Shown: positions 14,306-28,500 of the stretch, piece by piece | Numbering within the stretch: the first letter of the stretch is position 1 | How the letters are laid out: the number at the start of each line of letters is the position of its first letter | Assembly (NCBI GenBank): GCA_013407085.1 | Contig: JACCGJ010024111.1 | Location: 19,954 to 83,953, forward strand | Reading direction: 5' to 3' | Source of the DNA: Atriophallophorus winterbourni | Lineage: Eukaryota; Platyhelminthes; Trematoda; Plagiorchiida; Microphallidae | Length of the DNA: 64,000 bases | Program-made: the position numbers and the translations under genes | The notes under the pieces: generated by a model | Told to the model about the DNA's origin: nothing | Database searches by the model: none | Seen by the model: only the letters and a program-made list of their open reading frames with translations

Positions 14306-17300
14306 TAGTATTTTGGACTGAAATATTAAGCATTGTCAGCTCTAATTGGTTCAGACATTGTTGATCTCAGATTGATTTGTAACGTTTGTAGATTTTAGAC
14401 TGGAATATTGCGCATCGTTAGCTCTGATTGGTTCAAACATTGTGGATCGCAGATTCGTGTAAAAAGATTGTAGTTTTTAAACTGAAATATAAGGCATTTT
14501 CAGCTCCAATATATTCAAAGATTGCCTATTTCAGATTGAATCAAATCGGTTGTAGTTTTTAAACTGTAATTTTAGGCATTGTCAGCTGTGATTGTTTAAA
14601 ATATTGTCGATCTCAGATTAGTTCTAAACCAGTTTTTGGTATGAAATATTTAGCATTGTTAGCTCTGATTCGTTTAAAAAATTGTCGATCTCAGATTTGT
14701 GTAAAACATTTGCAGTTTTTGGTCTGAAATATTAGGCAGTGTCAGCTTCGATTTGTTTGAACATTGTCGATCTCAGTTTCGTTTAGAACGTTCGTAGTTT
14801 TTAAACTGAACTATTAAGCATTGTCAGCTCTGATTTGTTCAAACATTGTCCATCCCAGATTGATTCGAAACGTTTGTAGTTTCTACAACTAATATATTGG
14901 GCATTGTCAGCGCTGATTAATTTATACATAGTCGATCTCAGATTAGTTCAAAACGTTTGTAGTTTTTAGACAGGAATATTAAGCATTGTCAGCTCTAATT
15001 GGTTCGAACATTGCCGATCTCAGGTTGGTTTGTAACGTTTGTAGTTTTTGGACTGGAATATTAGGCTTTGCTAGCTCTGATTGATTCAAACATTGAAGAT
15101 CGCAGATGTGTTCAAACCGTTTGTAGTTTTTAGACCGAAATATTTAGCAATGTCAGCTCTGTTTTTTTCTGAATATTGTCGATCTCAGATTGGTTTGAGA
15201 CGTTTGTATATTTCGGTCTGATATATTGAGCACTGTTAGCTCTTATTGGTTCAAAACGATTGTAGATTTCGGACTAAAATATTAGTCAGTGTCAGCTTTG
15301 ATTTGTTTGAACATTGTCGATCTCAGATTCGTTAAGAAAGTTCGTAGTTTTCAAACTGAACTATTGAGCATTGTCAGCTCTGATTGGTTCAAATATTGTT
15401 CATCTCAGATTGATTTGAAACGTTTGTAGTTTTTGGACTAAAATATTTAGCATTGTCAGCTCTGATTGGTTCAAACATTTCCACTTTCAGAATGGTTCAA
15501 CACGTTTTTACTTTTCGGATTGAAATATTGGGCATTGTCAGCGCTGATCAATTTAAACATTGTCGATTTCAGATTCGTGTAAAACGTTTGCAGTTTTCTG
15601 TCTGAAATATAAGGCATTGTCAGCTTTGATATGTTCGAACATTGTAGATCTCAGATTCGATTAGAACGTTCGTAGTTTTTAAACTGAACTGTTGAGCATT
15701 GTCAGCTGTGATTGATTAAAATATTGTTTATCTCAGATTGATTCAGAACGTTTGTAGTTTTTGTACTTAAATATTTAGCCTTGGCAGCTCTGATGGGTTC
15801 AAAGATTTTCACTTTCAGAATGGTTCAACACGTTTGTAGTTTTTGGACTAAAATATTGAGCATTGTCAGCGATGATTCATTTAAACATTGTCGATCTCAG
15901 ATTAGTTCGAAACGTTTAGAGGTTTTAAACTGAAATATTAAGCTTAGTCAGCTCTAATTGGTTCAAACTTTGTCGATTTCAGATTGGTTTGTAACGTTTG
16001 TATTTTCTAGACTGAAATATTAGGCATTGTTAGCTCTGTTTGGTTCAAACATTGACGATAGCAGATTCGTTCTAAACGTTCTCAGTTTTTGGACTGAAAT
16101 ATTAGGCATTGTCAGCTCTAATTTATTTAATTATTGCCCATCTCAGATTGATTCAAACCGTTTGTAGTTTTTGGACTGAAATTTCAGGCAATGTCAGCTC
16201 TGATTGTTTATAATATTGTCGATCTCAGATTTGTTCAAAACGTTTGCAGATTTTGGACTGAAATATTAAGCAATGTTAGCTCTATTTGGTCTAAACGATG
16301 TCGATATCAGAGCAGTTCGAAACGTTTGCAGTTTTTGGTCTGAAATATTTAGCATTGTTTCCTCTGATTCCTTTACACATTGTCGATCTCAGATTTGAGT
16401 TGAACGTTTGCAGTTTTGGTCTGAAATATTAGGCAGTGTCAGCTTTGATTGCTTTGAACATATTCGATTTCCGATTCGTTTAGAACGTTTGTTGTTTTAG
16501 AACTGAACTATTAAGCATTGTCAGCTCTGATTGGTTCAAACATTGTCCATCTCAGATTGATTCTAAACGTTTGTAGTTTTTGTATTGGGCATCGTCAGCG
16601 CTGATTAATTTAGGCATTGTCGATCTCAGATTAGTTCATAACTTTTGTAGGTTTTGGACTGAAATATTGAGCATTGTTACCTCTGATTGGTTCAAACTTT
16701 GTCGATTTCAGATTCTTTCGAAACTTCTAGAGATTTCGGACAGAAATATTTAGCATTGTCACCTCTGATTGGTTTAAACATTGTCGATCTCAGATTCTTT
16801 CGAAACTTCTAGAGATTTCGGACAGAAATATTTAGCATTGTCACCTCTGATTGGTTTAAACATTGTCGATCTCAAATTGATGCAAAACGTTTGTAATTTT
16901 TAGACTCAAATATAAAGCACTGTCAGCTCTGATTGGTTCAAACATCGATTATCTCAGATTGATTTGAAAATTATGTAGTATTTAAACCTAAATATCTAGC
17001 ATTGTCAGCTCTGATTGGTTCAAACAATGTCGATTTAAGATTAGTTCAAAACGTTTGTAGATTTTCAACTGACTTATTAGGCATCATCAGCTCTGATTGG
17101 TTGACAATTGTTGCCGTTATTGGACCTCAATATTGGGCATTGTCAGCTCTGATTGATTTAAATATTGTCAATCTCCGTTTGGTTCAAAACTTCTGTAATT
17201 TTTGAACTGAAATGTGTGGCATTGGGAGCTCTGACTGGTTTAAAATGTTTGAATTTTTTGAACCTAAATTTCAAGCGTTATCGGCCTCGATTGATTCAAT

Positions 17301-20300
17301 GATTGTCAATCTCATGTTGGTTCGAAACTTTTGTAGAATTTAGACTGAAATATTGAGCATTGTCAGCTCTGATTATTTCAAATATTGTCAATCTCAGATA
17401 TCAAGCATTGACAGCTCTGACTGATTTGAAGATTATCAATGTCAGATTGGTTCGAATCGTTTGTAGATTTTGGACTGAAATATTGAGCATTGTTAGCTCT
17501 GATTGGTTCACATATTTTCGATCTCACATTCGGTTAAAACGTTTGTATATTTTAGACTGAAATACTAAGCATTGTCAGCTCTGAATAGTATAAACATTGT
17601 CGATTCCAGATTAGTTGGAAACTTTTGCAGATTCTCGACAGACATATTGAGCGCTGTCTACTCTGATTAGTTTAATATGTTTGTAGTTTCTGGACACAAA
17701 TATTAAGCATTGTCAGCTCTGATTGATTCAAAGATTGTAAATGTCAGATTGGTTTAAAACGTTTGTAGATTTTGGACTGAAATATTAAGCATTGTAAGCT
17801 CTGATTGCTTCAAACATTGATGATCTTAGATTCGTTCGAAACGTTTCTAATTTTTGAACTAGAATATTCAGCATTGTGAGCTCTGATTGGTTTAAACAAT
17901 GTCGATCACAAATTAGTTTAAAACTTTTGTAGACTTCCGACTGAAATATTGTGCATTGTCTGCTCTGTTTGGTTCAAAATATTCGCAGTATTTGGACTTG
18001 AAAATTGAGCATTGTCAGCTTTGATTGTTTCAAAGATTGTGAATCTCAGATTGGTTCAAATCGTTTGCAGATATTGGACTAAAATATTAAGCATTGTTAG
18101 CTCTAGTTGGTTGAAACATTGTCGATTTCAGATTGATTCAAAACGTTCGTAATTTTTGAACTCAAATATATGGCATTGTTAGCTTTGATTAGTTTGAACA
18201 TTGTACATCTCAGATTAGTTGAAAACGGTTGTAAATATTGATCTAAAAAATCAGACATTGTCAGCTTTGATTGATTCAAACATTGTCGATCTCAGATCGA
18301 TTTAAAACGTTTGTAATTTTTTCACTGAAATATTCATCATCTTTTGCTCTGATTGGTTCAAACAATAACGACCTCAGATTGGTTCAATATGTTTGTAGTT
18401 TTTGAACTGAAATATTTAGCATTATCAGCGCTGATTGGTTCAAATATTGTCAATCTCAGTGTGGTTTGAAACGTTTGTAGATTTTGGACTGGATAATTAT
18501 GGATTGTTAGCTTTAATTGGTTCAATCATTGTCGATCTCATATTCCTTCAGAACGTTTGTATTCTTCGGACTGAAATATTTAGCATTGTCAGCTCTGACA
18601 AGTTCATCAATGTAGATCTCAGATAATTTCAAAACGATTGTAGACTTTCGACTAAGATATTGAGCATTGTCCGCTCTGATTGGTTCGAAATGTTTGTAGT
18701 TTATGGACTTAAATATTGAGCATTGTGAGCTCTGGTTGAGTTAAAGATTTTTAATCTTATATAAGTTCAAATCGTTTGCACAATTTGGACTGACTTGATA
18801 AGCATTGTAAACTCTGATTGTTTCAAACATTTTCGATCTCTGATTGCTTTAAAACGTTTGTAATATTGAACTGAAATATTAAGCATTGTCATCTCTGATT
18901 GGTTCAAATATTGCCAATCTAATACTGGTTCAAAACATTTGTATTAGTTGGACTGAAATATTCAGCATTGTCAGCTCTGATTGGTTCAAAATGTTTGTAG
19001 TTTATGGACTTAAATATTGAGCATTGTCAGCTAGGATTGAGTTAAAGATTGTAAATCTCACATAAGTTCAAATCGTTTACAGATTTTGCAGATTAAGCAT
19101 TATTAGCTCTGATCGGTTCAAACATTGTCGATCTCTGATTGGTTCAGAACATTTGTAGTTATTGTTCTGAAATATTAAGCATTGTCATCTCTGATTGGTT
19201 CAAAATGTTTTTAGTTTTTAGACTTAAATATTAAGCATTTTCAGCTCTGATTGATTCAAAGATTAGTTTAAAATTTTAGGCATCGTCAGCTTTTATTGAT
19301 TTAAATATTGTCGATCTCAGATCTCAACCGTCTGTAGATTTTGAATGAAATATTAGGCATTGTTATTAACAATTGGTTTGAACACTGTCGATCTCAGATT
19401 CGTTTCAAACGTTCATAATTTATGAACTGAAATATTAAACATTGTCAGCTCTGATTGGTTCAAATATTGTCAATCTAAGAGTGGTTCAAAACCTTTGTAG
19501 TTGTTGGACTGAAATATTAATCATTGTCAGCTCTGATTGGTCCAAAATGTTTGTAGTTTTTCGACATAAATATTAATCATTGTCAGCTCCAAATAATTTA
19601 AAGGTTGTCAATGTCAGATTGGTTTGAAACGTTTGCAGATTTTGGACTGGAATATTAAGCATTTTCATCTCTGATTGGTTCAAACATTGTCGATCTCATA
19701 TTTTTCCAAAACGTTTGTATTCTTTGGCCTCAAATAGTAAGCATTGTCAGCTTTGATTGCTTTGAACATTGTCTTTCTCAGATTGGTTCAAATCGTTTGT
19801 GGACTAAAATATATGGCATTGTCAGCTCCGACAGGTTCGAACACTGTCGATGTCAGATTCGTTCTAAACGTTCGTAATTTATGAACTGAAATACTAAGCA
19901 TTGTCAGCTCTAATTGGTTTAAATATTGTCCATCTCATATCGGTCCAAAACGTTTTTTTAAATTTTGGTCTAAAATATTGAGCATCGTCAGCTTCGATTG
20001 ATTTAAACATTGTCGATCTCAGATTGACTCAAAACGTTTGTAGTTTTTTCACTGAAATATTTAGCATTTTAAGCTTTGTTTGGTTCAAATATTAACGATC
20101 TCAGATTGATTTAAAACGTTTGTAGGTTTTGGACTGAAATATCAAGCATTGTCAGCTTTTATTGGTTCAAATATTTTTAATCTCAGATTGATTGAAAACC
20201 TCCAGAGTTTTTAAACTGAAACATCAGGCACCGTCAGATCTGATTGGTTCAAAATGTTTGTAGTTTTTGGATTTAGATATTAATCATTGTCAGCTCTGAT

Positions 20301-20340
20301 TGATTTAGAGATTGTCAATGTCAGATTGATTCAAAACTTT
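14306..20340 (+). repeat. ~6.0-kb higher-order unit, copy B
   Basis: Right partner of copy A. The joint lies within GTTTGTAGTATT at about 14,300, a motif present at both parental breakpoints, as expected for unequal exchange between satellite units. Copy B lacks two units found in copy A near 10,620-10,750 and has one extra unit at 16,793. Confidence 0.85.
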
Positions 20341-21589
20341 AGTAGATTTTGAACTGAAATAATAAGCATTTGTATCTCTGATTGGTTCAAACATTGTCGA
20401 TCTCATATTCGTTAAAAACGTTTGTATTCTTTGGCCTGAAATATTTAGCTTTGTCAGCTCTGGCAAGTTTATTAATGTCGATCTCGTATTAGTTCAAAAG
20501 GATTGTAGACATTCGACTGAAATATTGAAAATTGTCAAATATGATTGAGTCACAATGTTTTTGATTTATTCACTTAAATATTGAGCATTGTCAGCTCTGA
20601 TTAAGTTGAAGATGTTCAATTTCAGCTGTGTTCAAAAAGTATGTAGATTTTGAACTGAAATATTAAGCAATTACAGCTCTGATTGGTTCAAACATTGTCT
20701 ATCGCAGATTCGTTCAAAACGTTTGTATTTTATGAACTGAATTAGTAAGCATTGTTAGCTCTTGTTGCTTCAAACAATTCAATCTCAGATTCGTTCCAAA
20801 GGTTTGTAATTTATGAACTGAAATATTAAGCATTGTCGGCTCTGATTGGTTCAAATCCTTTGTAGTTTCCGGACTGAAATATTAAACACTGTCAGCTCTG
20901 ATTGGTTCAGAATGTTTGTAGTTTCTAGACTTAATTATTGAAATTGTCAGTTCCGATTGATTCAAAGATTGTTATTCTCAAATTGGTTCGAAACGTTTCA
21001 AGATTTTAAACTGGAATAATGAGGATTGTTAGCTATGATTGGTTCAAACTTTCTCGATCGCTGATCCGTTCAAAACTTTTGTAATTTGTGAATCGAAATA
21101 TTAAGCATTGTCAGCTGTGATTGGCTCAAACATTGTCCATCTCGGATTGGTTTGAAATGTTTGTAAATTTTGGTCTCAAATATTGAGCGTCGTCAGCTTC
21201 AAATGATTTAAACATTGTCGATCTCATATTCGTCAAAAACATTTGTATTTTTTGAACTGAAATATTAGGCATTGTCAGCTCTGACAAGTTTAAACAATGT
21301 CTATCTCAGATTTGTTCGGAACGATTGTAGACTTTCTACTAAAATATTGAGCGTTTTGCAGCTATGAATGGTTCGAAATGTTCGTAGTTTATAAACTGAA
21401 ATATCAAGCATTGTCAGCTTTGATTCGGCTAAAGATTGTCAATCTCAGATTGGTTTAAAACGATTGTAGATTTTCGACTAAAATATTAGGCATTGTCAGC
21501 TGTGATTGATTTAAAGATTGTCAATTTAAGATTGGTTAGAAACGTTTGTAGATTTCGGACTGAAATATTGGGCATTGTTAGCTCTGATT

Positions 21590-21725
21590 GGTTCAGACAT
21601 TGTTGTCAATCTCAATCTCAGATTGGTTTTATACCTGAAACCATTGTTAGCTCTGATAGTTTTGTAGTTCATTTGCTGAAATATTTACCATTGTCAACAA
21701 GCTATCTCAGATCAGCTATAATTGG
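21590..21725 (+). repeat. Scrambled satellite segment
   Basis: The 82-bp phase is lost for about 130 bp: units are shortened, CAATCTCAATCTCAG is duplicated locally, and fragments such as GATAGTTTTGTAGTTC are out of register. This is either local rearrangement or a consensus error. Confidence 0.55.
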
Positions 21726-24429
21726 TGCAAAATGTTTGTAGTTTTCGGACATAAATATTTAGCATTGTCAGCTATGATTGAGTTGAATATTGTCAATCTC
21801 AGATTGGTTTTATACGTTTTGTAGATTTTATACTGAAACATTGAGCATTGTTAGCTCTGATTAGGTTCAAACATTGTCGATCTCATATCTGTTTGTCAAA
21901 ACGTTTGTATTTTTTGGACTGAAATATTTACCATTGTCAGCTCCGACAAGTTTAAAAAATGTCTATCTCAGATTAGTATCAAAACGATTTTAGACTTTCG
22001 TTTGAAATATTGAGCATTATCAGCTTTGATTGGTTCGAAATGTTTGTGGTTTATGGACTTAAATGTTAGGCATTGTCAGCAGTGATTGAGTTCAAGATTG
22101 TCAATCTCAGATTGGTTTTATACGTTTGTAGATTTTATACTGAAATATTGAACATTGTTAGCTCTGATAGGTTCAAACATTGTCTATCTCATATTCGTTC
22201 CAAACGTTTGAATTTTTTGGACTGAAATATTTACCATTGTCAGCTCTGACAAGTTTAAAAAATGTCTATCTCAGATTAGTTCAAAACGATTGTAGACTTT
22301 CGTTTGAAATATTGAGCATTTTCAGCTTTGATTGGTTCGAAATGTTTGTGGTTTATGGACTTAAATATTAGGCATTGTCAGCTCTGATTGAGTTCAAGAT
22401 TGTCAATCTCAGATTGGTACAAAACGTATGTAGATATCGGACTAAAAATAAGGCAATGTCAGCTCTGGTTGATTTAAACATTGTCGATCTCAGATTCATT
22501 TAAAACCTTTGTATTTGTTGAAATAAATATTAATCATTATTAGCTCTGATTGGTTCGGAATGTTATTTTAGTTTTTGCACCTAAATATTAAGCATTTTCA
22601 GCTCTGATTGATAGAAAGATTGTCAATGTCAAATTGCTTCAAAACGCTTGTAGATTTTGGACTGAAATATTAAGCATTGTTAGCTCTAATTAGTTCAAAT
22701 ATTGTCAATCTCGGATTGGATTAAAACCTTTGTCGTTTTCGGACTGAAATATTGAACATTGTCAGCTCTGACAAGTTTATACAATGTCTATCTCGGATTA
22801 GTTCAAAACGATTGTAGACTTTCTACTGAAATATTGAGCATTTTCAGCTTTGATTTGTTCAAAATGGTTGTAGTTTTTAAACTTATGTATTAAGCATTGT
22901 CAGCTTTGATTAAGCTAAAGATTGTCAATCTTAGATTGATTTAAAACGATTGAAGATTTTCGACTAAAATATTAGGCATTGTCAGCTGTGATTGATTTAA
23001 AGATTGTCAATTTAATATTGGTTCGGAACGTTTGTAGATTTTGGACTGAAATATTGGGCATTGTTAGCTCTGATTGGTTCAGACATTGTTAATCTCAGAT
23101 TGGTTCCAAACGTTCGTAGTTTTTGGATTGCAATAATAGGCATTGTCAGCTATAATTGGTGCAAAATGTTTGTAGTTTCCGGACATAAATATTTAGCATT
23201 GTCAGCTATGATTGAGTTGAATATTGTCAATCTCAGATTGATTTTATACGTTTGTAGATTTTATACTGAAATATTGAGCATTGTTAGCTCTGATAGGTTC
23301 AAACATTGTCGATCTCATATTCGTTCAAAACGTTTGTATTTTTTGGACTGAACTATTCACCATTGTCAGCTCTGACAAGTTTGAAAAATGTCTATTTCAG
23401 ACTGGTTCCAAACCTTTGTAGTTTTTAGATTGCAATATTAAGCATTGTCAGCTATAATTGGTACAAAATGTTTGTAGTTTTCGGACATAAATATTTAGCA
23501 TTGTCAGCTATGATTGAGTTGAATATTGTCAATCTCAGATTGGTTTTATACGTTTGTAGATTCTATACTGAAATATTGAGCATTGTTAGCTCTGATAGGT
23601 TCAAACATTGTCGATCTCATATTCGTTCAAAACATTTGTATTTTTTAGACTGAAATATTTACCATTGTCAGCTCTGACAAGTTTAAAAAATGTCTATCTC
23701 AGATTAGTTTGAAACGATTGTAGACTTTCGTTTGAAATATTGAGCATTTTCAGCTTTGATTGTTTCGAAATGTTTGTGGTTTATGGACTTAAATATTAGG
23801 CATTGTTAGCAGTGATTGAGTTCAAGATTGTCAATCTCAGATTGGTACGAAACGTTTGTAGATATCGGACTAAAAAATAAGGCAATGTCAGCTCTGATTG
23901 ATTTAAACATTGTCGATCTCAGATTCATTTAAAACCTTTGTATTTTTTAAAATAAATATTAATCATTATTAGCTCTGATTGGTTCGGAATGTTTTTTTAG
24001 TTTTTGCACTGAAATATTAAGCAATTTTAGCTCTGATTGATTCAAAGATAGTCAATGTCAAATTGCTTCGAAACACTTGTAGATTTTAGACTGAAATATT
24101 AAGCATTGTTAGCTCTGATTTGTTCGAATATCGTCAATCTCGGATTAGATTAAAACCTTCGTCGTTTTCGGACTAAAATATTGAACATTGTCTGCTCTGA
24201 CAAGCATAAAAAATGTCTATCTCAGATTAGTTCGAAACGATTGTAGACTTTCGTTTGGTATATTGAGCATTATCAGCTTTGATTGGTTCGAAATGTTTGT
24301 GGTTTATGGACTTAAAAATTAGGCATTGTCAGCAGTGATTGAGTTCAAGATTATCAATCTCAGATTGGTAAAAAACGTTTGTAGATATCGGACTACAAAA
24401 TAAGGCAATGCCAGCTCTGATTGATTCGA

Positions 24430-24700
24430 ACATTGTCGATCTCAGATTCGTTTAGACTTTCGTTTGAAATATTGAGCATTTTCAGCTTTGATTGTTTCGA
24501 AATGTTTGTGGTTTATGGACTTATTAGGCATTGTTGATTGAGTTCAATTGTCAATCTCAGATTGGTACATTTGTAGATATCGGAGCAATGTCAGCTCTGA
24601 TTGTTGTCGATCTCAGATGTTTGTGGTTTATTGGACTTAAATATTAGGCATTGTTAGCAGTGATTGAGTTCTGAAGATTGTCAATCTCAGATTGGTACGA
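24430..24700 (+). repeat. Satellite segment with clustered micro-deletions
   Basis: The segment follows the neighbouring higher-order unit but drops short pieces repeatedly (for example TTCAATTGTCAATC, GGTACATTTGTAG, CGGAGCAATGTC). The same stretch then appears again in nearly normal form to its right. Confidence 0.5.
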
Positions 24701-25429
24701 AACGTTTGTAGATATCGGACTAAAAAATAAGGCAATGTCAGCTCTGATTGATTTAAACATTGTCGATCTCAGATTCATTTAAAACCTTTGTATTTTTTAA
24801 AATAAATATTAATCATTATTAGCTCTGATTGGTTCGGAATGTTTTTTTAGTTTTTGCACTTAAATATTAAGCATTTTTAGCTCTGATTGATTCAAAGATT
24901 GTCAATGTCAAATTGCTTCGAAACGCTTGTAGATTTTGGACTGAAATATTAAGCATTGTTAGCTCTGATTCGTTCAAATATTGCCAATCTCGGATTGGAT
25001 TAAAACCTTTGTCGTTTTCGGACTGAAATATTGAACATTGTCAGCTCTGACAAGTTTATACAAGGTCTATCTCAGATTAGTTCAAAACGATTGTAGACTT
25101 TCTACTGAAATATTGAGCATTTTCAGCTCCGATTTGTTCGAAATGGTTGTAGTTTCTAAACTTATGTATTAAGCATTGTCAGCTTTGATTAAACTAAAGA
25201 TTGTCAATCTCAGATTGGTTTAAAACGATTGTAGATTTTCGACTAAAATATTAGGCATTGTCAGCTGTGATTGATTCAAAGATTGTCAATTTAAGATTGG
25301 TTCGAAACGTTTGTAGATTTTGGACTGAAATATTGGGCATTGTTAGCTCTGATTGGTTTAGACATTGTTAATCTCAGATTGGTTCCAAACCTTTGTAGTT
25401 TTTGGATTGCAATATTAAGCATTGTCAGC

Positions 25430-25585
25430 TATTTGATTGTATTCGAATATGTTTGTATGATTGTTTATAGGACTTAATATATTATTGGCATTGTCAGCAG
25501 TGATTGAGTTCGAAGATTGTCTAAATCATCAGATTGGATTGTTATACTTGTTTTTGAGAGTTTTTCAATACTGAATATATTGAAC
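25430..25585 (+). repeat. Satellite segment with clustered micro-insertions
   Basis: Compared with the equivalent stretch at 22,000-22,150, this segment carries many 1-6-bp insertions (TATGATTGTTTATAGG, TAATATATTATTGG, GTCTAAATCATC), then returns to normal sequence at about 25,585. It is the opposite pattern to the deletions at 24.4 kb. Confidence 0.5.
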
Positions 25586-28500
25586 ATTGTTAGCTCTGAT
25601 AGGTTCAAACATTGTCTATCTCATATTCGTTCAAAACGTTTGAATTTTTTGGACTGAAATATTTACCATTGTCAGCTCTGACAAGTTTAAAAAATGTCTA
25701 TCTCAGATTAGTTCAAAACGATTGTAGACTTTCGTTTGAAATATTGAGCATTTTCAGCTTTGATTGGTTCGAAATGTTTGTGGTTTATGGACTCAAATAT
25801 TAGGCATTGTCAGCAGTGATTGAGTTCAAGATTGTCAATCTCAGATTTGTACAAAACGTTTGTAGATATCGGACTGAAAAATAAGGCAATGTCAGCTCTG
25901 ATTGATTTAAACATTGTCGATCTCAGATTCATTTAAAACCTTTGTATTTTTTAAAATAAATATTAATCATTATTAGCTCTGATTGGATCGGAATGTTTTT
26001 TTAGTTTTTGCACCTAAATATTAAGCATTTTTGGCTTTGATCGATTCAAAGATTGTCAATGTCAAATTGCTTCGAAACGCTTGTAGATTTTGGACTGAAA
26101 TATTAAGCATTGCTAGCTCTGATTCGTTCAAATATTGTCAATCTCAGATTGGATTAAAACCTTTGTCGTTTTCGGACTGAAATATTGAACATTGTCAGCT
26201 CTGACAAGTTTATACAATGTCTATCTCAGATTAGTTTAAAATGATTGTAGACTTTTCACTGAAATATTGAGCATTTTCAGCTCTGATTTGTTCAAAATGG
26301 TTGTAGTTTTCAAACTTATGTATTGAGCATTGTCAGCTTTGATTAAGCTGAAGATTGTCAATCTCAGATTGGTTTAAAACGATTGTAGATTTTCGACTAA
26401 AATATTAAGCATTGTCAGCTCTAATTGATTTAAACAATGTCAATTTAGGATTTGTTCGAAACGTTCGTAGATTTTAGACTGAAATATTAGGCATTGTTAG
26501 CTCTGATTGGTTCAGACATTGTCAATCTCAGATTGGTTCCAAACCTTTGTAGTTTTTGGATTGCAATATTGAGCATTGTCAGCTATAATTGATGCAAAAT
26601 GTTTGTAGTTTTCGGACATAAATATTTAGCATTGTCAGCTATGATTGAGTTGAATATTGTCAATCTCAGATTGGTTTTATACGTTTGTAGATTTTATACT
26701 GAAATATTGAGCATTGTTAGCTCTGATAGGTTCAAACATTGTCGATCTCATATCTGTTCAAAACGTTTGTATTTTTTGGACTGAAATATTTACCATTGTC
26801 AGCTTTGACAAGTTTAAAAAATGTCTATCTCAGATTAGTCCAAAACGATTGTAGACTTTCGTTTGAAATATTGAGCATTATCAGCTTTGATTAATTCGAA
26901 ATGTTTGTGGTTTATGGACTCAAATATAAGGCATTGTCAGCAGTGATTGAGTTCAAGATTGTCAATCTCAGATTGGTACAAAACGTTTGTAGATATCGGA
27001 CTAAAAAATAAGGCAATGTCAGCTCTGATTGATTCAAACATTGTCGATCTCAGATTCATTTAAAACCTTTGTATCTTTTGAAATAAATATTAATCATTAT
27101 TAGCTCTGATTGGTTCGGAATGTTTTTTTAGTTTTTGCACTTAAATATTAAGCATTTGCAGCTCTGTTTGATTCAAAGATTGTCAATGTCAAATTGCTTC
27201 AAAACGCTTGTAGATTTTGGACTGAAATATTGAGCATTGTTAGCTCTGATTCGTTCAAATATTGCCAATCTCGGATTAGATTAAAACCTTTGTCGTTTTC
27301 GGACTGAAATATTGAACATTGTCAGCTCTGACAAGTTTATACAATGTCTATCTCAGATTAGTTCAAAACGATTGTAGACTTTCTACTGAAATATTGAGCA
27401 TTTTAAGCTCTGATTTGTTCAAAATGGTTGTAGTTTTTAAACTTATGTTTCAAGCATTGTCAGCTTTGATTAAGCTAGAGATTGTCAATCTCAGATTGGT
27501 TTGAAACGATTGTAGATTTTCGACTCAAATATTAAGCATTGTCAGCTATAATTGGTGCAAAATGTTTGTGGTTTTCGTACATAAATATTTAGCATTGTCA
27601 GCTATGATTGAGTTGAATATTGTCAATCTCAGATTGGTTTTATACGTTTGTAGATTTTATACTAAAATGTTGAGCATTGTTAGCTCGAACATTGTCGATC
27701 TCATATTCGTTCAAAACGTTTGTATTTTTTGGACTGAAATATTTACCATTGTCAGCTCTGACAAGTTTAAATAATGTCTATTTCAGATTAGTTCGAAACG
27801 ATTGTAGCCTTTCGTTTGAAATATTAAACATTGTCAGCTCTGATTGGTTCAAAATGTTTGTAGTTTTTAGACTTAACTATTAAGCATTTTTAGATCTGTT
27901 TGATTCAAAGATTGTCAATGTCAAATTGCTTCAAAACGCTTGTAGATTTTGGACTGAAATATTAAGCATTGTTAGCTCTGATTCGTTCAAATATTGCCAA
28001 TCTCGGATTAGATTAAAACCTTTGTCGTTTTCGGACTGAAATATTGAACATTGTCAGCTCTGACAAGTTTATACAATGTCTATCTCAGATTAGTTCAAAA
28101 CGATTGTAGACTTTCTACTGAAATATTGAGCATTTTAAGCTCTGATTTGTTCAAAATGGTTGTAGTTTTTAAACTTATGTTTCAAGCATTGTCAGCTTTG
28201 ATTAAGCTAGAGATTGTCAATCTCAGATTGGTTTGAAACGATTGTAGATTTTCGACTAAAATATTAGGCATTGTCAGCTGTGATTGATTTGAAGATTGTC
28301 AATTTAAGGTTGGCTCGAAACGTTTGTAGATTTTGGACTGAAATATTGGGCATTGTTAGCTCTGATTGGTTCAGACATTGTTAATCTCAGATTGGTTCCA
28401 AACCTTTGTAGTTTTTGGATTGCAATATTAAGCATTGTCAGCTATAATTGGTGCAAAATGTTTGTGGTTTCCGGACATAAATATTTAGCATTGTCAGCTA

